Shown here: positions 47,204-56,026 of the stretch, piece after piece | Layout of the letters: each line of letters opens with the position of its first letter | Numbering within the stretch: the first letter of the stretch is position 1 | Assembly (NCBI GenBank): GCA_017347465.1 | Contig: AP021858.1 | Coordinates: 1,816,472 to 1,880,471 of the forward strand | Source of the DNA: Candidatus Nitrosymbiomonas proteolyticus | GTDB lineage: Bacteria > Armatimonadota > Fimbriimonadia > Fimbriimonadales > Fimbriimonadaceae | Direction: 5' to 3' | DNA: 64,000 nucleotides | Translations under genes and position numbers: made by a program | The notes under the pieces: model-generated | What the model saw: only the letters and a program-made list of their open reading frames with translations | Databases searched by the model: none | What the model was told of the DNA's origin: nothing

Positions 47204-47833
47204 ATGAGAACCGTAGTGTTGATGGCCCTATGCGCAGGACTTGTCGTTTCGCTGCAAGGCTGCTTCGGCAAAAAGGGCCCCGAATACGAACCTCTGCTGG
47301 ATGCCGCGCCGGAGTTTGGGACGGGAAATCTCACCACGATCCCCGCCTTTTTGGAAGGAACGTGGTGCATCTGCAGCATCACCGACATGGAACTCGCCAA
47401 GCGGATGGGGCTTGAAGCGATCGCGGAAGAGGACGTCTCGCCGAACATCGTGTACACCTTCAAGCCGGACGGCACCTTTCGGACCCAGAAACTCCCGAAG
47501 GGCTGGGTGGTCGATGGGTCGTGGAAAGTGGAAAACGACGGCGTCAAGCTCTCGTATGAGATGGTCGATGGCGTAACTTGGGACCAAGCGCGCGCGAACG
47601 TCCAAAAGAAAGCCGAAACGGGAACCCAAGCCGGCATCTTGACCGACATCGTCTACGAGACGGTCTTCACAAACTTGCCCCAACTCTGGAAGCTCAACCT
47701 CGCCTATGACAAGAAGCGCCTTCTCTTCGCCGGGACGTCGCCTCTTGCCGCGATGGGGATGGGCGCGGACCCTGCGGCTTCTGCGAGCCGAGAAGGGAAG
47801 GGCTTGATGCGGATGAAGGAAGTGAAGAATTAG
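47204..47833 (+). CDS. Predicted lipoprotein of unknown function
   Basis: 209 residues. The signal peptide MRTVVLMALCAGLVVSLQGC ends in a lipobox. The mature part has a lipocalin-like start, FLEGTWCICSITDMELA and YTFKPDGTFRTQKLPKGW...GSWKVENDGVKLSYE, typical of small beta-barrel proteins with the 'W-x-...-F-x-x-D-G-T-F' pattern. No ligand can be proposed. The stop overlaps the convergent S9 peptidase stop by 4 nt. Confidence 0.8.
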   Translation: MRTVVLMALCAGLVVSLQGCFGKKGPEYEPLLDAAPEFGTGNLTTIPAFLEGTWCICSITDMELAKRMGLEAIAEEDVSPNIVYTFKPDGTFRTQKLPKGWVVDGSWKVENDGVKLSYEMVDGVTWDQARANVQKKAETGTQAGILTDIVYETVFTNLPQLWKLNLAYDKKRLLFAGTSPLAAMGMGADPAASASREGKGLMRMKEVKN

Positions 47834-50385
47834 GGGGAGTCTTTCAGGTACTTGTCCAACCACGCGACCCATCGCGCCCATAGGTCGAGGATCGTTTCCT
47901 TTGCGGCGGGTCCGTGGTCCTCATAGGGATACATGTAGAGCGAGGCCGTTTTCCCAAGGGTCTCCAGCGCGTGAAACATCCGAACCGAGTTGATCGGCGC
48001 GGTTCCCACGTTCTGGTCGTCCATTCCGTGGTACATCAGCAGCGCGCCGTTCATTTGTTCGGCGTAAAGCAACGGCGACATGGTGAGGTACGTCTCCCTT
48101 GCGTCCCAAAGCTGGCGCTGCTCCGATTGGAACGAAGCAGGCGTGAGGAGCCGGTTATAGTTCCCGTCGCCCGCGATCCCCGCCTTGAAGAAGGGCGTGT
48201 GGATCATTGCGTTTGCCGTGCTGAAGGCCCCGTAGCTATGCCCGCCGATCGCAAGCCGCGTCCGGTCGATCAAGCCCTGAGCTTCGAGAACGTCGATGGT
48301 GGCCGCAAGGTTGTTTCGTAGGTCCGCAACGTAGCGGTCGTTCATTCGCCCTTGCGCCCCGAAAATCGGGCAATCCGGCTCCACCAAGGCGTACCCCTGC
48401 AGCACCAAGTACTCTTTGGACGTCGAGCCCGTGTTGGGAAATAGGTTCTTATTGAAGCGCTGCCGAGTGCGGTCGTAGCTCGCTTGGTCGGTGTACTCGC
48501 GCGGATAAAACCAGAAGAACGCCGGAAGTCGGGGTTGGCCGATCACGAGTTCCGGAAGCGTAATCTTCACCCAGAACTCGTACCCATCGACCCGTTTGAC
48601 CCGAATGAAGCGGCGTTCGAGTCGAGTTACTGCGGGAGTGGGGTCTTGGTTGTCGGTGAGCTTTCGTTCCGTTCCCTTGAAGTTGGTCCAAAACGCGTTA
48701 GGAGGTTCGGTCGGCGACTGGCGTACGATCAAGCCTTCGTTTTGATCTTCGTTCAGGAAGAGCGAAAACGTCTCGTACTTCTCGGCTGAGCTTTGCCAAA
48801 GCCTCGATTTCTCGCCGGTCGCGATCGTAGTGGCGTCGACGAACGGCCGCGGCGCTTCTTTCTCAGGGTCTTTGCCGAACTGGGTTCCTGAGAAGTACAC
48901 CCTCTCTCCCGACCCGATTACGACCACGGAACGCCCATTGGCGTTGCGGCGCGTGACGAGGCTGCCTGCGGGCTCCGCGTTGGGTCCTGTCGCCGCTTTC
49001 TGCAGTTCGTAACGCTTGCCCGGGTCGCTCAAGCGGACCGCATAGGTTACCGACTGACCCGACACCGTTTCCGTGAGGAAGAGCGTCTGGCAGTCCTCCG
49101 AGTAGTTCACCGAATTGATCCCGCGCTCGCTCTCGTAGATCACCTTCTGGTTCGACTCCCCGAACGGCGCCTCCCAGAGCATGACCCGATCTTTCCTTGG
49201 TCCTGAGGGCGCGGCTTGCCCACCTTCGGCTCGCTGCGCGGGTTCGAGTTGCAGAAACGAAAGCCCTGCTCCGTCCGGCCGCCAACTCAGGCTTCTCTTC
49301 CCGGATGAGGGAGCTTGTCCGGTTGCCGCTCCTCCCTGGGGCCTTTGCTCTTCTTCCGTCCATGCGCCGGCGGCAGGGTCCTCCCCATAGGGAACGTCAG
49401 CGGAGTCCGTGGGGTCGTCGTCGCTTCGGGGGCCAATGGTGCGTTTGCGAATCTCAGCGAGCGGTTTCCCTTCCGAGTCCCAAACCTCTTCGACCTCTCC
49501 AAAACTGCTCGCGGGAACGATGTAGCTGAAAGGTTCGAGGATCGTTACGACCCGAAAGTGCTTGCCATCCGGAGCGGGGTCCACCGACCGGATCATCGCC
49601 GGCTTGCCGATCTCCCGTACCCGTCCCGTCGCGACGTCGACGACCCCAAGCTGCCCGGTGGAATAGAAGCGAAACATCGCTTGATCGACCTGCGTTTCGA
49701 GGAGCGCCGCATACGTCCGGAGGCTCTCTTTCTGAGGCGTGGTCAGGCGCAAGGTAGGTTGCGAGGGCACGGCCTCGGGCCGTGGAGCTTGGCCCTGATT
49801 GGCGGGACGAAAGACGCCGACGATTCTTGCGCCATCCGAAGTCCAGATGATCGAAGTGACTTGCGTGGGCAAGAGCGGACGTCCTGCGACTCTTCGGGAC
49901 CGTCCCGTCGTAGCGTCCGCAACATAGATGTGCGCGGAATCGTTACTGAGCCCGACAAACGCGATTTGCGAGCCGTCGGGAGACCATTCGCCGCCCGCGA
50001 CGCGCGTCCCTTGGGGGGCGGGGATTTCAATCCACTTGCCCGATTCGACCTCATAAACGGCGAATCCAGCCGCATTTCGTACCGTGAGGTTGCGGTTCCG
50101 CTGAGCAAGCGTATCTACTCGGAAGCCGCCGAGATTAACGTAAGGCTTGGCCAAGGATTCGAGCGAAGGCATCCCGGAGCTTCTCGTGACGAGGAACCGC
50201 TTGCGGTCCGGGCTGAGGTCGCTCAGAGAGACGTTCGTATGCCGGGGCGCCAGAACCATTCTCTCGATCAGCGACGGAGGGGAAAGATACGCCTCAGCGC
50301 TCGCCGGGTTAGGCGATGCGGGCGCTTGTGCCCCGGCGTACGCCCCACTGGCAACGAGAGCGACCGCCCAAGTAAACCTTCGCAT
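47830..50385 (-). CDS. Secreted S9-family (prolyl-oligopeptidase-like) peptidase
   Basis: 851 residues with the signal peptide MRRFTWAVALVASGAYAGAQA. An N-terminal beta-propeller (WSPDGSQIAFVGLS and similar blades) is followed by the alpha/beta-hydrolase domain. The triad appears complete: S717 in GGHSYGAF, D789/D790 in HGMDDQNVG and H824 in YEDHGP. Family members cleave short peptides after proline or release acylated residues in the periplasm. A CocE/NonD-type hydrolase follows 120 nt downstream on the same strand, suggesting extracellular peptide use. Confidence 0.9.
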   Translation of the reverse strand: MRRFTWAVALVASGAYAGAQAPASPNPASAEAYLSPPSLIERMVLAPRHTNVSLSDLSPDRKRFLVTRSSGMPSLESLAKPYVNLGGFRVDTLAQRNRNLTVRNAAGFAVYEVESGKWIEIPAPQGTRVAGGEWSPDGSQIAFVGLSNDSAHIYVADATTGRSRRVAGRPLLPTQVTSIIWTSDGARIVGVFRPANQGQAPRPEAVPSQPTLRLTTPQKESLRTYAALLETQVDQAMFRFYSTGQLGVVDVATGRVREIGKPAMIRSVDPAPDGKHFRVVTILEPFSYIVPASSFGEVEEVWDSEGKPLAEIRKRTIGPRSDDDPTDSADVPYGEDPAAGAWTEEEQRPQGGAATGQAPSSGKRSLSWRPDGAGLSFLQLEPAQRAEGGQAAPSGPRKDRVMLWEAPFGESNQKVIYESERGINSVNYSEDCQTLFLTETVSGQSVTYAVRLSDPGKRYELQKAATGPNAEPAGSLVTRRNANGRSVVVIGSGERVYFSGTQFGKDPEKEAPRPFVDATTIATGEKSRLWQSSAEKYETFSLFLNEDQNEGLIVRQSPTEPPNAFWTNFKGTERKLTDNQDPTPAVTRLERRFIRVKRVDGYEFWVKITLPELVIGQPRLPAFFWFYPREYTDQASYDRTRQRFNKNLFPNTGSTSKEYLVLQGYALVEPDCPIFGAQGRMNDRYVADLRNNLAATIDVLEAQGLIDRTRLAIGGHSYGAFSTANAMIHTPFFKAGIAGDGNYNRLLTPASFQSEQRQLWDARETYLTMSPLLYAEQMNGALLMYHGMDDQNVGTAPINSVRMFHALETLGKTASLYMYPYEDHGPAAKETILDLWARWVAWLDKYLKDSP

Positions 50386-50509
50386 GGAGTGGGTTTCGAC
50401 GCGGCGCCCGTGGGTTCCTCCCCCTGATCGATGAGATTGCGGACATCCGGGCGAGCCAAGCTTCGTTCAGCGCTGAGAGCAAGGGATCGCCCTAAGCCCA
50501 ACTTGATTC

Positions 50510-52825
50510 TTACGGAGTCTTGGGAGGGAGCCCATAGAACCGGATCGCGCTCGGGCGATTACGGTCGTGGTACAGCGTTTGATGCGCGGCGACCATCCGA
50601 GTCCCCGTTGCAGCAGGTTCGCCCGTGTTGAGGTTACGCGCGAAGGAAGGGAAGGACTGGCTTGAGATCAGCACCTCGAGCGAGTGTCCAGCTTTGACTA
50701 CGTGCGCGGTGTCCCAAATGGGAAACGTGACTTTGTAGGTTCGCCCTGGGGCCAGGAGTTCCGGCCGATCGAACCCGCGGTGATACCTCGCGCGAATCTT
50801 CCCCGGCACAGCGATCAGGCGCCGAATTCCATCGGGGTCCTTGTCGATCAAAGTCGCGAAGAAATCGGTGTCGCGGGCGGACGTAGCGAAGTGCAACTCG
50901 ACTTCGATCGGTCCCGCGACGATCATCGGCTCCTTCAGGGGGCCGGTTGAGTACAACAGGAAGTCGTCGTCCGTCCTCTTGATGTTGAGGACTGTAGTCG
51001 CGTCGGCAGGGTTGATCTCCAAGTCCTTGGGTTCAAAAGCGATCTTCGCGGGATCATAGGTGAATCTGTCGGGCTCCTCCGACCCGGGTTTGATGGTCGA
51101 GAGCCCTCCGACCGAACGAAAGTACAGCGTGGTGAGCTCCGAGCTTGGGTCAGGCCAACCTGCCAGTTCGCGCCACTCGTTCGCGCCAGTGACGAATACG
51201 CGGGCCGTAGGCTGTCCCTTCCAAACGTCGCGCTCCTTCAGCCAATGATCGAACCAGCGCAAGTACACCGACTGCAACTCCAGGATCGCCTCGGGGCCGT
51301 AGTCCACATCGCCGATCGAAGTCGTGGTGTTGAACGCATGAGTCCAGGGACCGTAAATCAGATGTTGGTTCCGCTTCTTGTGCCGGTTCATCGCCATCCA
51401 ATTCAGCCGCGTCCCAATCCCGTCGCCATCCCACCAACCGCTGATGTGCAGCGCGGGTATATCGACTTTGGGGAGGTCGGGATGAAAGTTGACTCGCCCA
51501 AACGCTTTGGACGATTCCTTCGACAGCCAATCGTCGAAAAACGGGATGTTCTTGCCCAGAAGCTCGTCGTCGATGCTGGACAGTGGGAGGGACAACAGCG
51601 CTTCCGGTTTGGAAAACGGAGTGAAGATCGAAGAATCAGGAGAGGGCTTTTCGACGACTCGTAGCCACCAAATCGCGCCGAGAAGCATAGGGACGCCGTG
51701 GTCGATGGGGAAGTTGAAGAAAGGGTCCGGGGGGGACACTTGGGGCACGATGCACTTCAACGCGGCAGGGCGTTCGACCGCGGCCCACCATTGAACCCAG
51801 CCGACGTAGCTTCCGCCGATCATGCCCACTCTCCCACTGCACCAAGGCTGCTTCTCGATCCATCCGATGGTGTCGAAGCCGTCGTCGCGCTCATGGACAA
51901 AGGGGGTCCACTCGCCGGCGCTTTCCCCGCGTCCGCGAACGTCTTGGCTCACGAAGACATAGCCCCGCCTGGCCCACCATTCGCCTTCGATGGCCGAGGG
52001 CTTTCTTCCGTAAGGCGTTCGGACCAAGATGACCGGGTAGTCGCCTTCTTGCGCGGGGCGTATCACTTCTGCCGCGAGTTCGACTCCATCGCGCATCGGA
52101 ACGCGAACGTTCGACTCGATCTTCACTGCGAACTCGGGCTTGCTCAGTTCAGGATACTTGAGCGTCGGATCTTCGACCAGCTTTTCGAAGCCAAGGCGGA
52201 CGATGGTAGTACGCTGGGTGGGAATGTCCCACGCGACTACGCCTTCTCCCTCCACCGTGAAAACGTCGAAAGCGACCGTCGGAAACTTGAGATTGTGAAC
52301 TTTTGCGACGAGGGGCTTGCCGCCGACTTCGATGCGATGACTGAGCTTCGCGACGACTTCAATCGGTATCGCCGTGAGCGCATCGATCACAAAGGTATCG
52401 ACCTTCTGGCTTGAAGCGACGCTCGGGTTGAAGGCGTCGGCGACTGTGCCTGTGGTGAAGGGGTGATAATTGGAGAAAAACACGCGGGTCGGGACGTAGT
52501 CCACTTCTCGTTCTTGCCCGCCAGCGACGATCTTCGCCTTCCCGTCCTTGGCACTGATCACGGCACGAGTACCCTGGACGGTCTGGTCGAGGGTGAACTC
52601 GGTAAGGGTTCCCTCCACGAGGCGGCCTTGCAGCTCGCTCCGGACCTCGACGTTGGCCACTTTGATTTCTGTGACCGAACGGAACGTCCCCTCGGCCTGC
52701 CGTTCGAGGGTGCTCGTGCCGATCTTCGCGCCGAGGGCGGTATAGGTGAACTCGATCTTCTCGGCTTGGGCGAGAAGCGCGGCCAGAACCGAGACGATGA
52801 GGATCATCGCGCGGAGCGTTCTCAT
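50510..52825 (-). CDS. Secreted CocE/NonD-family hydrolase (X-Pro dipeptidyl-peptidase S15 type)
   Basis: 771 residues. A signal peptide (MILIVSVLAALLAQA region) and a roughly 240-residue N-terminal beta domain precede the hydrolase core: MRDGVELAAEVIRPA, YPVILVRTPYGR and the nucleophile motif GMIGGSYVGW. A C-terminal jelly-roll domain (FATSARDTDFFATLIDKDPDG) is typical of PepX_C. Enzymes of this group hydrolyse X-Pro peptides, cocaine-like esters or glutaryl amides; the substrate cannot be told. It is divergent from the gene at 52938. Confidence 0.88.
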   Translation of the reverse strand: MRTLRAMILIVSVLAALLAQAEKIEFTYTALGAKIGTSTLERQAEGTFRSVTEIKVANVEVRSELQGRLVEGTLTEFTLDQTVQGTRAVISAKDGKAKIVAGGQEREVDYVPTRVFFSNYHPFTTGTVADAFNPSVASSQKVDTFVIDALTAIPIEVVAKLSHRIEVGGKPLVAKVHNLKFPTVAFDVFTVEGEGVVAWDIPTQRTTIVRLGFEKLVEDPTLKYPELSKPEFAVKIESNVRVPMRDGVELAAEVIRPAQEGDYPVILVRTPYGRKPSAIEGEWWARRGYVFVSQDVRGRGESAGEWTPFVHERDDGFDTIGWIEKQPWCSGRVGMIGGSYVGWVQWWAAVERPAALKCIVPQVSPPDPFFNFPIDHGVPMLLGAIWWLRVVEKPSPDSSIFTPFSKPEALLSLPLSSIDDELLGKNIPFFDDWLSKESSKAFGRVNFHPDLPKVDIPALHISGWWDGDGIGTRLNWMAMNRHKKRNQHLIYGPWTHAFNTTTSIGDVDYGPEAILELQSVYLRWFDHWLKERDVWKGQPTARVFVTGANEWRELAGWPDPSSELTTLYFRSVGGLSTIKPGSEEPDRFTYDPAKIAFEPKDLEINPADATTVLNIKRTDDDFLLYSTGPLKEPMIVAGPIEVELHFATSARDTDFFATLIDKDPDGIRRLIAVPGKIRARYHRGFDRPELLAPGRTYKVTFPIWDTAHVVKAGHSLEVLISSQSFPSFARNLNTGEPAATGTRMVAAHQTLYHDRNRPSAIRFYGLPPKTP

Positions 52826-52902
52826 AAGGGCGTTCTACCCAGGTTCGCCTGCCTCGCGCCGCCCCGAGGGACCGTTTGCCTACGGGTGGCTGAGCTCAGG
52901 GA

Positions 52903-52931
52903 TTGGCAGACTCCGCGAGTCCTGCTATTCT
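52903..52931 (+). promoter_or_regulatory. Promoter giving a leaderless membrane-protein transcript
   Basis: TTGGCA (52903-52908), a 17-nt spacer and TATTCT (52926-52931). The ATG begins 7 nt after the -10 box with no ribosome binding site. Confidence 0.65.
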
Positions 52932-52937
52932 TTGAGC

Positions 52938-53492
52938 ATGGTGAGCGGATTTCCCCCTGATCCCCTTGAGCGGCGACCTGACGATCGGACTGACTATTCA
53001 GGTTACTATTATCGGAATACTGGGCAATCGACCTACGGCACGCCCGATAAACTGCGAGCCCTGTCGGAGGGCTACTTCGGATTGAACTGGGTCTTCATTG
53101 GGAACGTGATGATTATGATCACGGCCAATATCTTGTACGGCCTCTCCAGCGCTGTCGACCGGGCGTTTCTCTTCGTTGCGCTCGGCCTCATCGCCGGTCA
53201 ATTCGTATATGTGACGTTCGCGTCGCTGCCCCTGAATAAAAAGATCGCCTATGGGAAGGGATGGCCTCCTTCGAATGCGGTCTTGGCTTCCGTTCTTATG
53301 GCGCTCAATTCGGTCATTTGTTGCGGGGCCATCGGCTACGTCGTCATGCAAATGATCGCTGGCGCGGAGATCAAGAAGTACGGAGTGAAGCAGGGCGCGT
53401 TCGGCTATCGAAAGAAGCAGATTCAGCAACGGATCGAGCAAATGCGCGCAGAGCAACGCGCGGCGCCCACCTCCGTGCGTTTTGACACGTAG
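52938..53492 (+). CDS. Multi-pass membrane protein of unknown function
   Basis: 184 residues from MVSGFPPDPLERR. A tyrosine-rich hydrophilic N-terminus (TDYSGYYYRNTGQSTYG) precedes about three transmembrane helices (VFIGNVMIMITANILYGL, AFLFVALGLIAGQFVYVTF, AVLASVLMALNSVICCGAIGYV region) and a basic, glutamine-rich C-terminal helix. No family is recognised. Confidence 0.75.
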   Translation: MVSGFPPDPLERRPDDRTDYSGYYYRNTGQSTYGTPDKLRALSEGYFGLNWVFIGNVMIMITANILYGLSSAVDRAFLFVALGLIAGQFVYVTFASLPLNKKIAYGKGWPPSNAVLASVLMALNSVICCGAIGYVVMQMIAGAEIKKYGVKQGAFGYRKKQIQQRIEQMRAEQRAAPTSVRFDT

Positions 53493-53648
53493 GTCTGGCC
53501 AGCACCCGTTGTTGAGGACATCTTGAGTGCAGACCTTTTCTGATTCTACGCCAAGATTTGGGGGAGCGCCAGGGTGGCGCATTCGAACGCGCGAGGGAGG
53601 GTGTGCTCGCGAGCCAGCGAGCAAGGCTAAGTGGGGTCTCGACCGACA

Positions 53649-54173
53649 TCAACTAGTCCTCTGCCGCGATTTAGGGTCGTTTGGCTGGGGCCGTGAAATG
53701 CGCCTGTACGTCATCTCGGCCACAAACACGGTGAACCCCATGGCCATCGACTCCATCACGACTTGCCGCCTTTCGACGCTGCTAACAACCACCGCGATCC
53801 AAGAAAGTGCGACAGCGAGCCAGATGACCAACAGGAACCGAATGCCGAGGTTGCGGCCCGGACGGGGCCACCACATCGCATACCATCCCAGGCCAGCCAG
53901 AAGCGAGGTCGCAGTCTTAATAGCCTCCCAAGACGGTCCGCTAATGCCCAGTTGTCGAAAGAGAATTGTGATCACTAGGGCCGCGACCATGAAGCACAGG
54001 CCGGTAATTCCCTGCTTTACGAAGTGGTTCAATACCTCTCCCTCGCATTTGGATTTCTTTCGAACCGATCCGTGCTGTTGCGTGCCGCTCCCCATCACGG
54101 AGCCTTCACCTCGCCCATCGGTCTCCTCCCGCTGCTGATTCTGACGTTGTTTAGCATCCCTGTTCCTGGCCAT
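53649..54173 (-). CDS. Small four-TM membrane protein (start uncertain)
   Basis: A hydrophilic, basic N-terminus (about 55 residues) is followed by four hydrophobic segments: GITGLCFMVAALVITILF, AIKTATSLLAGLGWYAMWW, FLLVIWLAVALSWIAVVV and SMAMGFTVFVAEM. The ATG at 54171-54173 is used here; the frame extends to 54215 and an internal ATG (about 54095) is also possible. It overlaps the small gene upstream by 23 nt. No family is recognised. Confidence 0.6.
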   Translation of the reverse strand: MARNRDAKQRQNQQREETDGRGEGSVMGSGTQQHGSVRKKSKCEGEVLNHFVKQGITGLCFMVAALVITILFRQLGISGPSWEAIKTATSLLAGLGWYAMWWPRPGRNLGIRFLLVIWLAVALSWIAVVVSSVERRQVVMESMAMGFTVFVAEMTYRRISRPQPNDPKSRQRTS

Positions 54174-54294
54174 TTTCTTGCTCAACTTGGACCGGGACGA
54201 AAAGCGACTTCGCACCCGTCGTCGCCGTCAGAAAGGTCCCGATCGGCGAACAGACCCTGCCGCCGGGCTTCAGATCCACCGCGGTCACGTACAT
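54151..54294 (-). CDS. Small protein of 47 residues
   Basis: ATG at 54292-54294 preceded by AAGGG at 6 nt. The product (MYVTAVDLKPGGRVCSPIG...VQVEQENGQEQGC) has an ordered beta-strand pattern and looks coding. A second ATG at about 54333, with AGGGG 8 nt upstream, opens a different frame (MKANVLLNRNKGG) that meets this frame near the AAGGG site; a one-base shift would join them into one protein of about 60 residues. No family is recognised. Confidence 0.45.
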   Translation of the reverse strand: MYVTAVDLKPGGRVCSPIGTFLTATTGAKSLFVPVQVEQENGQEQGC

Positions 54295-54358
54295 AGCCGC
54301 CCTTGTTTCGGTTCAAGAGTACGTTGGCTTTCATGTAATTACCCCTGATTTCACAAGT

Positions 54359-54499
54359 TCAGCGCCCCCGCAGCGATGTCCTGCCCTCAGAAAACGACGG
54401 CCACTTCTCCTTGAGAAGCTCTAGGGCTTGCTGGAGTGACTCGCGCTGGCGTGAGCGTAACTGTAGGTGCTCCGGAATTGGTTCCTTGCAGACCTTGAG
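54359..54499 (-). other. Coding-like extension in frame after the DUF1848 stop
   Basis: After the TGA of the DUF1848 gene (54500-54502) the same frame stays open for 46 codons with a strongly protein-like sequence (IPEHLQLRSRQRESLQQALE and LLKEKWPSFSEG). No ATG, GTG or TTG occurs in it. It could be a stop-codon read-through extension, a remnant after a nonsense mutation, or chance. Confidence 0.3.
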
Positions 54500-55462
54500 T
54501 CAGCAATCACCTGTGGCGGGCGAGCTAACGATTCTGGAACGCGGATCGCAATCCAATAGAGTAGGCTGGCGCACATTCGGGGGCTGGCTCGGGCAGCGCA
54601 TGGGGATCAGCGACTCCGCCAAAGGATCATGCTGGCTGTGCCTGAGAATCGTGAGGCGCTGCTGTTGGGTTGCGTAGCAATACGCACACCCCTGCGGGCA
54701 AGTATCGTAGTCCCCAATGTCGCGCGCTTCGATGCAAAGGCACCCATGGCGATTGCCGAGCGTTCTCGGCGCTTCGATGTGCGCCCCCATTCGGTTGAGG
54801 CGTGCGGCGTCAATGCAGACGGCTTTAGGAAGGTCAATCTGAGTTTCCGGCTCCGAGCACAACGTCATTCGCATCTCCTGGCTCTTGGAGACTCCGTCGA
54901 TCGCACGAAGAAGTTCAGCTTTCGATGCTGGATCGGGATCGAACCAGGACCGCCCGATCGCCGCCGTCAAGTTTCGCCGCGTCTTCGAGTGCACGACCAT
55001 GAACTTTGTTGCAACCTCATCGACATAGCCGGCGAGCGCTGCCGCCAAATTGCTGAAGTTCTCCACGTGCCAATCGAACGACATGGAGTCGGTCAGGACG
55101 ATCGGGTCATATCGCCAAATGACGGAGCCGGAACCAAACTGGTCCACGATCCGTCGGATGGCGTCGACCGATCTAGACGGACGCACAACGGCGCGCTCGA
55201 TTACTTCTCCGTAGCCGGTGACCGTGTACTGAAAATAGAACGGAAAACTCTTCCTTCGAACCTCCTCGGCCGCCGACATAAACGGCCAAGCGTTCTTCGT
55301 CCAGAACACAATCCCGTCGACGTCCTCGCAGGCGAGCGACACGAAGAAAGGTCTTTCGCTGAAGGGATTCTTGACCCAGCAATAACCCGCGTCGAGCCGT
55401 TTAAGGAGCCAGCGGCCATAGAACGCAGGAATGTCGGTCTTGTAGCTCGCAGAAATGACCAA
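54500..55462 (-). CDS. DUF1848 family protein
   Basis: 320 residues from a TTG. Family marks are the N-terminus ISASYKTDIPAFYGRWLLKRLDAGY, KNPFSERP, FWTKNAWPF and the C-terminal cysteine cluster CPQGCAYCYA. These proteins are suspected to be Fe-S or radical-SAM-like, but no activity is known. The C-terminal 45 residues (from about 276) look less conserved and the frame continues after the stop. A consensus promoter lies 9 nt before the start. Confidence 0.85.
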   Translation of the reverse strand: MVISASYKTDIPAFYGRWLLKRLDAGYCWVKNPFSERPFFVSLACEDVDGIVFWTKNAWPFMSAAEEVRRKSFPFYFQYTVTGYGEVIERAVVRPSRSVDAIRRIVDQFGSGSVIWRYDPIVLTDSMSFDWHVENFSNLAAALAGYVDEVATKFMVVHSKTRRNLTAAIGRSWFDPDPASKAELLRAIDGVSKSQEMRMTLCSEPETQIDLPKAVCIDAARLNRMGAHIEAPRTLGNRHGCLCIEARDIGDYDTCPQGCAYCYATQQQRLTILRHSQHDPLAESLIPMRCPSQPPNVRQPTLLDCDPRSRIVSSPATGDC

Positions 55463-55730
55463 GGTGGCCTAAGAATAGCAGACAGTTGACTACATGTCAA
55501 GCCTCGGAGGGATCAAAGGCCGAATCTGGTTCTGCACTCGCTGCAAAAGGACTCGTTTCGTTTCCAAGGCACATCTCGCCGGGGTGGCTGCCGAAAAACG
55601 TGTTGTACTCTTCAGGTACCGCCTTCGGGGTGCGTTCGTCACGGGGCGGTCCTCCAGTGGCTTTGGGACTGCCGACGCCAGAAACAATCCAAGACGAGGC
55701 GCCCAACGCTTGGTCAGGTATAGGTTCTGG
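55463..55730. other. Region between the DUF1848 gene and tRNA-Val
   Basis: Apart from the DUF1848 promoter (55472-55500) no feature is supported. Reading frames on both strands (for example 55497-55760 minus, 55494-55796 plus) run into the tRNA gene and lack ribosome binding sites. Confidence 0.5.
55472..55500 (-). promoter_or_regulatory. Consensus promoter of the DUF1848 gene with overlapping palindrome
   Basis: On the minus strand TTGACA (55495-55500), a 17-nt spacer and TATTCT (55472-55477), only 9 nt from the TTG start. TTGAC-ATGTA-GTCAA is an inverted repeat covering the -35 box, a plausible repressor site. Confidence 0.65.
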
Positions 55731-55802
55731 TGGGCGATGACGGGTTCGAACCGCCGACATCCTCGGTGTAAACGAGGCGCTCTACCGCTGAGCTAATCGC
55801 CC
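55731..55802 (-). tRNA. tRNA-Val(TAC)
   Basis: Cloverleaf on the minus strand: acceptor GGGCGAT/ATCGCCC, D-arm with AGCTCAGCGGTAGAGC, anticodon stem CCTCG/CGAGG with loop TTTACAC (anticodon TAC, reading GTA and probably other valine codons), and T-loop GGTTCGAACCC. The 3' CCA is encoded at 55728-55730. Confidence 0.95.
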
Positions 55803-55976
55803 GTCCGACGCTCGGGCTCAATCATATCCCGTTCGCGGAGGTTTCCGCACGAGTCCCGTATCCTGGGGCCGTCGCAAGCCTTTCCCGAACGAGAGCGGGA
55901 GCGTTCGGCGGCATCGACATCGTATGTTCAGTAATCCGCTTTCGACAAGATTCCGATTCTAAGTGTGTCGATGGGC

Positions 55977-56005
55977 TTGCGCTTTTTCAACATTCGCGTT
56001 AGAAT
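55977..56005 (+). promoter_or_regulatory. Promoter of the amidase-GerM operon
   Basis: TTGCGC (55977-55982), a 17-nt spacer and TAGAAT (56000-56005). The predicted transcript starts about 12 nt before the ATG and includes AAGGA as a binding site. Confidence 0.6.
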
Positions 56006-56026
56006 GGTCCTTACGCTAAGGACCAT
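56004..56026 (+). repeat. Perfect inverted repeat over the amidase transcription and translation start
   Basis: ATGGTCCTTA (56004-56013), loop CGC, TAAGGACCAT (56017-56026): 10 bp without mismatch. It spans the end of the -10 box, the expected +1, the AAGGA ribosome binding site and the first two bases of the start codon. As DNA it could be an operator; as RNA, the part after +1 could partly hide the binding site. Confidence 0.75.

Noticed and set aside
55497-55760. Minus-strand frame of 87 codons after tRNA-Val
   Set aside because: It begins inside the tRNA gene and lacks a binding site. Its middle looks mildly coding, but not enough to call.
55494-55796. Plus-strand frame of 100 codons with a CxxC pattern
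   Set aside because: It overlaps the tRNA-Val gene, has no ribosome binding site and shares its start region with the divergent DUF1848 promoter.
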